From: Caldifarciminota bacterium RBG_13_43_14
GTDB taxonomy: Bacteria > Hydrothermota > Tepidihabitantia > SM23-42
Reading direction: 5' to 3'
NCBI GenBank assembly: GCA_001771735.1
Contig: MEUM01000162.1
Location: forward strand, 1-7,214
DNA length: 7,214 nucleotides
In this document: positions 1-5,826 of the stretch, in pieces
Layout: the number at the start of each line of letters is the position of its first letter
How positions within the stretch are numbered: the first letter of the stretch is position 1
The notes under the pieces: model-generated
What the model was told of the DNA's origin: nothing
What the model saw: the letters and a program-made list of their open reading frames with translations, nothing else
The model's database searches: none
Made by a program: the position numbers and the translations under genes

Positions 1-1864
1 CGGCGGAAGCGGTTAGATATTCAGCCGCTTCATCAGTTCCGGTTGGTTCGGTAAATTGAGCAAGGATTTGAATATAATGTGATTTATCGCTTAGTCTTGT
101 ACCTTTGATTAAATGAATCAGATTTTTACCGATTTTCTTTTTGTCTTGATCCGGGATCATTTTCAATAATGCGGATCTCAATAGTTGATTAGGCACAAAA
201 ATACAATATTCCGAACCTTCCACCGTATTATTCAAGAATCCGCCGGCATTCAGAATGGTAATATCGGTTTCGACCGGACCTTTCAGATTCACAGCAATGA
301 AATTAACCGGTAAAGGTGTATCAGAAATAGCCGCAAGTTTTAAGATAAACAATTGTTTTGAACTTAGTGCATTAAGTTTTTCATTTATTAAACCCTCAAG
401 TTGTTCGGGGATTTCAATACGGCTTAGGCTTTGCATATCAATGTTCCAGCTATTGTTTGTGTAAGATAAAATACCTTGATCATTCAGTGAACGCATCAAC
501 TCGACGATAAAAAGCGGATTCCCGTTGGTCTGTTGATATAACCATTTTGTGAATTCAGATGAATCGATTGTATTCTGACCGGATAATATCTGAATGGGCA
601 CAAAGGTTTTGGCGATCAGTGAATTGGTTTCATCAAGGTTGAAACGTCTGATATTTATCTGCCTGGCCTCCAATTCGCCGACCGATGCAGCCGCAACATG
701 GGCGCCGATAAAAATAACTCCTGAATCCTGCAATCCATAGATGAGATAACGCAGCAATTCGAGTTCATATTGTGTAAAATCCTCAATTTCGTCCATTAAA
801 ATTACTAATTGCCGCTGCAGTGCAGTCTTGCGCAGTGAATCGCATATCAATTCGAACATTTGGAATTTGTCATTATTTTTGCCGTTAACCGGTTGTAAAT
901 TGGTAAATTGTATCAAGCCTTGCAGTAAATTAATGTGTTCATTGGCTGAATAGTGAAAGACCGAATACTTTTGCGATATGAATTTAAATCTTAATTCTTT
1001 TATGATTCTAGTCTTGCCAGTGCCGTTTTCGCCTTTTAACAATAATAATCCTTTTTTGTGATCATTGATAATTTGGGTTAATTCAGGTAATTCGATATAA
1101 ACTGTGGTTGGTATATTGATTTTATACTGTGGGCGAGAAATATCTTTGTGAGATGAATACTTTGCCAGGGTACGGTTAACTTCAGGGAGATTGGGCCGGA
1201 GAGCTGGCTCCTTTGCGATCATGCGGTGGCGCAGGGATATCAGATCTTCGGGTTCTTGTACTGTGTCGGCGTCAGTCTGTTTCTGCGAACTGATTATTTT
1301 TGAAATAATTATACCCAATGAATATAGGTCGCTGCGTTGATCAATGGCAATACCTTTAAATACCTCCGGGGCAATATAGCCGATGGTCCCGGCCGGTTCG
1401 ATCGATGCGCCGATTTCTGTGGCAAAGCCGAAGTCGATTAACACGGCACGCTTATTTGAAGCGTCGTATAATATATTTGCCGGGTTTAGATCGCAATGAA
1501 TAAAATTATTTCTATGAAGAGCGATCAGGGCGCCGGTGATCTGAAGAAGGGCATCGACCAGGGATATTGAAAATCCGTGAAAGCTCTTATTGATTGGCAA
1601 TCCGTTCACGTATTCTAAGGTAAAAAAGGACCGGTCATCAAATTGTCCATAATCAAATACCTCGACGATATTGGGATGTTTTATGGTTTTCAGGATCTGG
1701 TATTCGCGGGTGACTATATTATTATCGATCGGTTTGGTCGAACGGGCGATCTTTAAAGCGATAATTGAATCTTTATCCTTCATCTGATAAAGTACTGCAT
1801 GATTAGTACGGTCGATCTCTTTGATTATCCTGTATTGTAGAATGAATTCCCCCTGGTTGTTCAT
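1..1864 (-). CDS. Ser/Thr protein kinase fused to STAND/AAA-type ATPase (C-terminus beyond left edge)
   Basis: Read on the minus strand from ATG at 1864, this frame stays open for 621 codons and leaves the window, so the protein is larger. Residues about 10-270 are a eukaryote-like kinase: ALKIA with Lys38, alpha-C Glu54, HCDLNPAN at 123-130, DFG at 144-146, APE at 165-167, and a DQRSDLYSLG helix. An ATPase module follows: Walker A GENGTGKT at 278-285, Walker B LVILMDE at 353-359, and a TNGNP motif at 446-450 typical of AAA_16/MalT-like STAND ATPases. The tail looks helical and possibly TPR-like. Such fusions (PknK-like) are cytoplasmic signal integrators that often carry further TPR, GAF or output domains; this is family knowledge. 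Oddities: the glycine-rich loop has lost its glycines (IDRTNHAVLY), and the catalytic loop has Cys for Arg and Asn127 for the usual Lys, so activity is uncertain. There is no Shine-Dalgarno before the ATG; a promoter ends 7 bases upstream. Confidence 0.9.
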   Translation of the reverse strand, partial: MNNQGEFILQYRIIKEIDRTNHAVLYQMKDKDSIIALKIARSTKPIDNNIVTREYQILKTIKHPNIVEVFDYGQFDDRSFFTLEYVNGLPINKSFHGFSISLVDALLQITGALIALHRNNFIHCDLNPANILYDASNKRAVLIDFGFATEIGASIEPAGTIGYIAPEVFKGIAIDQRSDLYSLGIIISKIISSQKQTDADTVQEPEDLISLRHRMIAKEPALRPNLPEVNRTLAKYSSHKDISRPQYKINIPTTVYIELPELTQIINDHKKGLLLLKGENGTGKTRIIKELRFKFISQKYSVFHYSANEHINLLQGLIQFTNLQPVNGKNNDKFQMFELICDSLRKTALQRQLVILMDEIEDFTQYELELLRYLIYGLQDSGVIFIGAHVAAASVGELEARQINIRRFNLDETNSLIAKTFVPIQILSGQNTIDSSEFTKWLYQQTNGNPLFIVELMRSLNDQGILSYTNNSWNIDMQSLSRIEIPEQLEGLINEKLNALSSKQLFILKLAAISDTPLPVNFIAVNLKGPVETDITILNAGGFLNNTVEGSEYCIFVPNQLLRSALLKMIPDQDKKKIGKNLIHLIKGTRLSDKSHYIQILAQFTEPTGTDEAAEYLTASA

Positions 1865-1871
1865 TTTTTTA

Positions 1872-1899
1872 AGTGTATTTAAGTTTATGCCTTTGTCAA
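1872..1899 (-). promoter_or_regulatory. Promoter of the kinase-ATPase gene, probably leaderless
   Basis: On the minus strand a perfect -35 box TTGACA (1899-1894) is followed by a 16-base spacer and a TACACT -10 box (1877-1872). Only seven bases separate the -10 box from the ATG at 1864, so transcription should start at or one base before the start codon. The missing Shine-Dalgarno sequence agrees with a leaderless mRNA. The boxes are seen; their use is inferred. Confidence 0.6.
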
Positions 1900-1929
1900 T
1901 CGAGTTAAAAAAAGATGACCTGTGCGGCG

Positions 1930-1949
1930 ATCACGGTGCTTGAAGTGAT
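1930..1949. promoter_or_regulatory. Possible operator: short inverted repeat over the rightward -35 box
   Basis: ATCAC at 1930-1934 and GTGAT at 1945-1949 form a 5-bp inverted repeat separated by 10 bases. It overlaps the -35 box (1940-1945) of the rightward promoter and lies about 30 bp upstream of the leftward one. A dimeric regulator could bind here, but a 5-bp repeat can easily occur by chance. Confidence 0.2.
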
Positions 1950-1967
1950 TGTTTTTTTGAATACAAT
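1940..1967 (+). promoter_or_regulatory. Promoter of the dehydrogenase-permease operon, probably leaderless
   Basis: TTGAAG (1940-1945), a 16-base spacer and TACAAT (1962-1967) form a sigma70-like promoter. Exactly six bases, GTCTTT, separate the -10 box from the ATG at 1974, placing the expected +1 on the A of the start codon. No Shine-Dalgarno motif lies upstream of this ATG, which supports a leaderless transcript. Confidence 0.6.
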
Positions 1968-1973
1968 GTCTTT

Positions 1974-3074
1974 ATGAAAATAGCAATTATTGGCGCCGGT
2001 ATGCAGGGAAGGATCGCCGCGCAGGCATTAAATAAAAAAGGATATGGCATTACGATTATGGATGCAAATCAACGAAATCTGGCAACGGTTCGATCCTTTT
2101 CCGGTTTGAAAAAATCCCAATGCAATGTACAGGATCGAGGCAAATTCTTGAAAATGATACGGGGTTATGACCTTTTGGTCGGTGCGTTGCCAGCTGCCCT
2201 AGGGTATTATTTGATGAAATGCGCGATTACGGCGGGCATTGATCTGGTTGATATGTCATATCTTGCTGAAGACCCATTCAAGCTGCAGCGCGCGGCAAAA
2301 AAGAAAAAGATAAGAATAGTGCCGGATGCGGGTTATGCTCCGGGGTTAAGCAATGTGCTGGTCGGAAGAACATATAAAGAATGGGGTGGCCTGGATCAGG
2401 TTAAGATCATGGTCGGCGGCATACCCCAAAAACCGGTACCGCCGTTTAATTACCATATAACCTGGTCACCGGCGGATCTGCTCGATGAGTACATTCGGCC
2501 GACCCGAATAATGGTAAACCGCCGGACAAAAAAAGTACCGACATTAAGCGGTATCGAAGAATTCAACATGCCGGGCATTGGCCGGCTTGAATGTTTTTAT
2601 ACCGACGGTTTGAGAACATTATTAAAGACAATTAAAGCCGGAAATATGGCGGAAAAAACAATTCGCTATGCCGGTCATATCAATATGATTCGTACGATAC
2701 TGGATGCCGGTTTTGCTGCGAAAAAAAATACGGTGGTCAATGGTTTAACAATTAACCGCCGTGAATATTTGATCGAATTTTTAAAAGAAGAATTGAGCCG
2801 CGGTTCAATCCGAGATCTGACCGTGTTGATAATAGAACTAAAGAAAGCCAATAATAAAAGACGTTATCTTTGCATTGACCGCTACGATAGTAAGAATGAT
2901 ATTACCTCAATGGCGAGAATGACCGCCTATTCAGCCGCAGTTATTGCACAATGTATCAAGGATTATCCGGGCTTCGGTGTTATTCCCCCTGAATATCTTG
3001 GTATGAATGATGCAATATATGGATTTATTACGCGTGAAATATCGTCTTATAATATAAAAATCAAACGGAGCTGA
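1974..3074 (+). CDS. Saccharopine dehydrogenase-family oxidoreductase
   Basis: A 366-residue cytoplasmic NAD(P)-dependent oxidoreductase. An N-terminal Rossmann fold is shown by IAIIGAGMQGR (3-13), with Asp30 at the end of the second strand, which favours NAD(H) over NADP(H). The family signature DAGYAPGLSNV is at 118-128, followed by TWSPADLLDEYI (163-174), TDGLRTLL (210-217) and TIRYAGH (229-235). These resemble the C-terminal domain of lysine 6-dehydrogenase and saccharopine reductase relatives, and the length is close to that group's. Family members act on lysine, saccharopine or carboxynorspermidine; I cannot tell which substrate is used here. It is first in an operon with two ABC permeases, 6 bases before the next gene. 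The start is the first codon of the Rossmann strand, sits right after a promoter and has no ribosome binding site. Confidence 0.88.
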   Translation: MKIAIIGAGMQGRIAAQALNKKGYGITIMDANQRNLATVRSFSGLKKSQCNVQDRGKFLKMIRGYDLLVGALPAALGYYLMKCAITAGIDLVDMSYLAEDPFKLQRAAKKKKIRIVPDAGYAPGLSNVLVGRTYKEWGGLDQVKIMVGGIPQKPVPPFNYHITWSPADLLDEYIRPTRIMVNRRTKKVPTLSGIEEFNMPGIGRLECFYTDGLRTLLKTIKAGNMAEKTIRYAGHINMIRTILDAGFAAKKNTVVNGLTINRREYLIEFLKEELSRGSIRDLTVLIIELKKANNKRRYLCIDRYDSKNDITSMARMTAYSAAVIAQCIKDYPGFGVIPPEYLGMNDAIYGFITREISSYNIKIKRS

Positions 3075-3080
3075 TTACCA

Positions 3081-4022
3081 GTGCGCCGAAAATCCAATTT
3101 AACCGGTTATTTATTTATCTTGCCGGCGCTGTTGGTCATTGCTGTATTTCGCTTTTTACCCATCGTCCAGGCGATACGCATGAGCTTTTACCGTTGGGGC
3201 ATCGCTGGACCATTGCAGTATATCGGCTTAAAGAATTTTTCTCGACTTTTCATCGATCCGAAATTCTATCAATCATTAGGAAATACTTTCTGGTATGTTA
3301 TCCTGGTTGTACCAATTACACTGGTTTTATCGATTTTATTTGCCCAGTTGCTGAATAAGTCCATAAAAGGGCGCAGTATTTACCGTACAATTTATTATTT
3401 ACCGGCGGTAACGTCGATCGTCGCGATATCAGTAGTGTGGAAATGGATATTTGATGCCGATCGAGGGATATTGAATGCAATATTTAATTTTATCGGTATT
3501 GAAGGATTGAAATGGTTCAATGATCCGCGGGGGCTATTTGAATTGTTGTTATCGCCAGCCGGCCTCGCATTAAAAGGTTTTTTTGCCGGACCTTCGCTCG
3601 CGCTATGCGCATTAATAATCATGTCGATCTGGCATAATGTCGGATATTGTATAATTATTGTGCTTGCTGGATTGCAGAATATACCTGAGCAATATTATGA
3701 GGCAGCGCGTATCGACGGCGCCGGATCAAACAAGATATTCTGGTCGATAACTATTCCTCTGCTCTCGCCAACCATCTTTTTTTTGTTTATAACCCAATCG
3801 ATCATCGCCTTCAATACTTTCACCCCGGTTTATGTAATGACCCAGCCGCCGGGCGGTCCGCTTGGATCCACCAGCTTGCTGATTTTTTATTTATATGAAC
3901 AGTCGTTCCGTCTCTGGAATCTCGGGTATGCAAACGCGATCGCATTCGTTGTATTTATGATCGTATTCGGTCTTGCTCAGATCCAGAAAAAGTTCTTTGA
4001 AAAACGCGTGCATTATGCATGA
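3081..4022 (+). CDS. Carbohydrate-type (CUT1) ABC transporter permease, MalF/UgpA-like
   Basis: A 313-residue inner-membrane permease starting with GTG. About six hydrophobic segments are visible (roughly 9-30, 67-91, 103-124, 173-197, 226-248 and 285-303). The cytoplasmic loop carries the EAA motif, YYEAARIDGAG at 205-215 followed by ITIPLL, which docks the ATPase subunit. Sequence style matches the MalF/UgpA half of CUT1 importers for sugars and sugar phosphates; the actual substrate is unknown. The stretch at about 147-172, between the third and fourth segments, is longer than usual and hydrophobic. GGAG at 3067-3070, inside the end of the preceding gene, is a plausible ribosome binding site 10 bases upstream. 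The gene overlaps the next permease by 8 bases, so the two halves are likely co-translated. No binding protein or ATPase gene is nearby. Confidence 0.92.
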   Translation: MRRKSNLTGYLFILPALLVIAVFRFLPIVQAIRMSFYRWGIAGPLQYIGLKNFSRLFIDPKFYQSLGNTFWYVILVVPITLVLSILFAQLLNKSIKGRSIYRTIYYLPAVTSIVAISVVWKWIFDADRGILNAIFNFIGIEGLKWFNDPRGLFELLLSPAGLALKGFFAGPSLALCALIIMSIWHNVGYCIIIVLAGLQNIPEQYYEAARIDGAGSNKIFWSITIPLLSPTIFFLFITQSIIAFNTFTPVYVMTQPPGGPLGSTSLLIFYLYEQSFRLWNLGYANAIAFVVFMIVFGLAQIQKKFFEKRVHYA

Positions 4023-4833
4023 ACGCGGCAAGGTATTAGTTTATATATTGTTGATCACCGGTGCGATCTGGATGCTTCTGCCATTTTTCTGGATGGTGAG
4101 CACCTCCTTAAAAACCCAGGATGAGGCATTGAAATTCCCGCCGGATATTTTGCCAAAAAAGATGTTGATCAGCAATTATCTTGAGGCATTCCGCCAGGTT
4201 GATTTTTCGCGATATTTTTTGAATACTATTATTATGACCATTGGTACTACCCTGCTTGTATTCTTGACGTCGAGCTTAGCTGCTTATGCTTTTGCCAGGC
4301 TCAGTTTTCCGGGACGCGATCTGATATTCATGGTCTTTCTGGCAATGATGATGGTGCCGATGCCAGTTTATCTTGTACCGTCATATGTCATTTTGAGTAA
4401 ATTAAGATGGATCGATACCTTTTTCGCTCTGATCGTGCCCTGGAGCGCCAATGTTTTTTCAATTTTCCTCCTGAAACAGCATTTTCAGACCATTCCGCAA
4501 GAGCTCTTTGATGCCGCCCGAATCGATGGTCTTAATGATTTACAAATACTAACCCGGGTTGTTTTGCCTTTGTCAAAAGCAGTATTGATCACGGTTGGTA
4601 TATTTCAAGTCGTTACTAATTGGAATTCATTTTTATGGCCTTTAATCGTCACCCATTCAAACAGCATGCGGACAATTCAAACCGGTCTTTCTTATTTTGC
4701 CCAGGCTGAATCGACAAATTTCCCTTTGTTGTGTGCGGCATCGACTTTTACGACCATGCCTCTGATCGTATTGTATTTGCTCGCCCAGCGGCAGATCATG
4801 GAATCTTACAGCCGGTCGGGATTGAAAGAGTAG
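4015..4833 (+). CDS. Carbohydrate-type (CUT1) ABC transporter permease, MalG/UgpE-like
   Basis: A 272-residue inner-membrane permease, partner of the preceding one. The start chosen is ATG at 4015, because the protein then begins MHERGK followed at once by the first membrane segment. A TTG 42 bases upstream would only add a charged tail. Membrane segments lie near 7-29, 69-94, 102-124, 136-155, 186-210 and 241-258. The EAA loop reads FDAARIDGL at 165-173 followed by VVLPL. MalG-type features are FPPDILP (41-47), NYLEAF (54-59) and the terminal LLAQRQIMESYSRSGL, which stops a few residues earlier than the common GAVKG ending. The ATG sits in an ATGCATGA overlap with the previous stop, and no clear Shine-Dalgarno is seen, so translational coupling is likely. 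Its TAG stop is two bases before a 41-bp repeat. Confidence 0.92.
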   Translation: MHERGKVLVYILLITGAIWMLLPFFWMVSTSLKTQDEALKFPPDILPKKMLISNYLEAFRQVDFSRYFLNTIIMTIGTTLLVFLTSSLAAYAFARLSFPGRDLIFMVFLAMMMVPMPVYLVPSYVILSKLRWIDTFFALIVPWSANVFSIFLLKQHFQTIPQELFDAARIDGLNDLQILTRVVLPLSKAVLITVGIFQVVTNWNSFLWPLIVTHSNSMRTIQTGLSYFAQAESTNFPLLCAASTFTTMPLIVLYLLAQRQIMESYSRSGLKE

Positions 4834-4835
4834 CT

Positions 4836-4876
4836 TAATTTGTAATCCCCCTTGATCCCCCTTTAAAAAGGGGGAA
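4836..4876. repeat. 41-bp direct repeat, left copy
   Basis: This begins TAATTTGTAATCCCCC and ends in the palindrome CCCCCTTTAAAAAGGGGG plus AA. It matches 5658-5698 at 40 of 41 positions; the only difference is G at 4854 versus T at 5676. It starts two bases after the permease stop and has stop codons in all three plus-strand frames (TAA 4836, TAA 4843, TGA 4853). It bounds the repeat/DUF559 block on the left. Confidence 0.9.
4857..4874. terminator. GC-rich palindrome that may end the permease operon transcript
   Basis: CCCCCTTTAAAAAGGGGG can form a hairpin with a stem of seven to eight pairs, 23 bases after the permease stop codon. No U-run follows it, so it is not a textbook intrinsic terminator. 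It may instead block read-through weakly or protect the mRNA 3' end. The same hairpin recurs at 5679-5696. Confidence 0.3.
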
Positions 4877-4964
4877 TGGGAGAGGTTGACCTTTAGAAAA
4901 GGGGGAATGGGAGAGGTTGACCTTTAGAAAAGGGGGAATGGAGGATAACCCTTATGAAAGGGGG
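4870..4964. repeat. 31-bp tandem repeat, two exact copies plus a diverged third
   Basis: Two identical 31-base units (4870-4900 and 4901-4931) begin GGGGGAATGGGAGAGGTTGA and end CTTTAGAAAA. A third, 28-base unit (4932-4959) keeps GGGGGAATGG and then diverges, and another GGGGG starts at 4960. Each junction contains a small inverted repeat, CCTTT-AGA-AAAGG or CCCTT-ATGA-AAGGG, so these are relatives of the neighbouring palindromic repeats. No coding potential is seen. Confidence 0.85.
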
Positions 4965-4972
4965 ATGAAAAA

Positions 4973-5316
4973 TTTCCCCTCCTTTGGTAAAGGAGGGTTA
5001 GGGAGGATTTAGTTTCCTCCTTTGGTAAAGGAGGGTTAGGGAGGATTTAGTTTCCTCCTTTGGTAAAGGAGGGTTAGGGAGGATTAGGTTTCCTCCTTTG
5101 ATAAAGGAGGGTTAGGGAGGATTAGGTTTCCTCCTTTGATAAAGGAGGGTTAGGGAGGATTTAGTTTCCTCCTTTGGTAAAGGAGGGTTAGGGAGGATTT
5201 AGTTTCCTCCTTTGGTAAAGGAGGGTTAGGGAGGATTTAGTTTCCTCCTTTTGTAAAGGAGGGTTAGGGTGGATTAGGTTTCCTCCTTTGATAAAGGAGG
5301 GTTAGAGAGGATTTGA
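4973..5316. repeat. 38-bp palindromic tandem array, nine units (left block)
   Basis: Units start at 4973 (40 bases, with two extra C), 5013, 5051, 5089, 5127, 5165, 5203, 5241 and 5279, giving an exact 38-base period with no spacers. Each contains a hairpin, CCTCCTTT, a 2-4 base loop and AAAGGAGG, then GGTTAGGGAGGATT or a close variant. The loop is GGT in units 1, 2, 3, 6 and 7, GAT in units 4, 5 and 9, and TGT in unit 8. Together with the preceding repeats this fills the gene-free stretch 4834-5319. Confidence 0.97.
5305..5311 (+). promoter_or_regulatory. Ribosome binding site of the DUF559 gene inside the last repeat unit
   Basis: GAGAGGA at 5305-5311 ends 8 bases before the ATG at 5320. 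It is the GGGAGGA segment of the ninth 38-bp unit with one base changed, so the repeat itself provides the translation signal. No convincing promoter is visible between the array and the gene. Confidence 0.55.
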
Positions 5317-5319
5317 TCA

Positions 5320-5667
5320 ATGATTTCTTATAATCTAAAATTGAAAGTTTTATCTCGTAACCTACGGAAAAAAATGACCTATGCAGAAAGAACACTTTGG
5401 TCAAAATTGAGGCTGAAGCAATTGAAGGGGCGCCAATTTTATAGGCAAAAACCTATTGGCAATTATATTGTTGATTTTTATTGCCCAAAAGCCCAGCTTG
5501 TTATTGAATTGGATGGTGGACAGCATTATTTAGAAAAAGGTAAACTAAAAGACAATCAACGAGATTTATATTTAAATAAATTAGGATTAAAAGTCTTGAG
5601 GTTTTCAGATAGAGATATTTTTATCAATATTGATGCAGTTCTCAAGAGGATATATGATAATTTGTAA
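5320..5667 (+). CDS. DUF559 family endonuclease-like protein (Vsr-like fold)
   Basis: A 115-residue protein matching the whole of the DUF559 family. It has TYAERTLWSKLR at 20-31, FYRQKPIGNYIVDFYC at 40-55, LVIELDGGQHY at 60-70, and a C-terminal GLKVLRFSDRDI at 89-100. Asp52, Glu63, Asp65 and His69 are positioned as in the PD-(D/E)XK/Vsr-type nuclease core, so a DNA-cleaving or nicking role is likely. That is family knowledge; the natural substrate is unknown. The gene is flanked on both sides by palindromic repeats: its ribosome binding site is in the left array and its last two codons plus TAA stop lie in the 41-bp repeat. Two 60-base lines inside it are about 28-32% GC against about 45% in the permease gene, which suggests a separate origin. 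It could be mobile-element linked, or merely a nuclease tolerated in an intergenic region. Confidence 0.9.
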   Translation: MISYNLKLKVLSRNLRKKMTYAERTLWSKLRLKQLKGRQFYRQKPIGNYIVDFYCPKAQLVIELDGGQHYLEKGKLKDNQRDLYLNKLGLKVLRFSDRDIFINIDAVLKRIYDNL

Positions 5668-5698
5668 TCCCCCTTTATCCCCCTTTAAAAAGGGGGAA
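5658..5698. repeat. 41-bp direct repeat, right copy, overlapping the DUF559 stop codon
   Basis: This copy is 40/41 identical to 4836-4876, including the terminal palindrome CCCCCTTTAAAAAGGGGG (5679-5696). Its AATTTGTAA encodes Asn-Leu-stop of the DUF559 protein (stop 5665-5667). The spacing between the two copies is 822 bases, which contain the 31-bp repeats, the nine-unit array and the nuclease gene. Confidence 0.9.
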
Positions 5699-5705
5699 AG
5701 GCTAG

Positions 5706-5819
5706 TCCCCTCCTTTTGTAAAGGAGGGTTAGGGTGGATTAGGTTTCCTCCTTTTGTAAAGGAGGGTTAGGGTGGATTAGGTTTCCTCCTTTTGTAAAGG
5801 AGGGTTAGGGAGGATTTAG
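5706..5819. repeat. 38-bp palindromic tandem array, three units (right block)
   Basis: Units at 5706-5743, 5744-5781 and 5782-5819 have the same orientation and 38-base period as the left block. All three have the TGT loop variant (CCTCCTTTTGTAAAGGAGG), and the first two have GGGTGG instead of GGGAGG. The middle unit is identical to unit 8 of the left block (5241-5278). The first unit starts with TCCCC, like the first unit of the left block. The array ends seven bases before the stop codon of the converging HD-GYP gene and may serve as its 3' hairpin. Confidence 0.97.
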
Positions 5820-5826
5820 GCTTAGG

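Noticed and set aside
255..464. Plus-strand 69-codon frame
   Set aside because: It lies antisense within the kinase-ATPase gene, whose minus-strand frame has clear motifs on both sides.
1921..1935. CRP-like site (TGTG then TCAC)
   Set aside because: The half-sites are one base too close for the TGTGA-N6-TCACA consensus.
3395..3622. Minus-strand 75-codon frame
   Set aside because: It is antisense to the first permease and has no recognisable domain.
3973..4014. Upstream TTG start for the second permease
   Set aside because: It would add 14 charged residues overlapping the first permease; ATG at 4015 gives a normal MalG-type N-terminus and an 8-base overlap.
4973..5316. CRISPR array
   Set aside because: The 38-bp units abut with no unique spacers, and no cas gene is present.
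4834..5319. Small proline/glycine-rich peptides encoded by the repeats
   Set aside because: Short repeats of this kind give PPL-KGG-like translations in some frames, but there is no start context or codon bias, and the palindromes explain the pattern.
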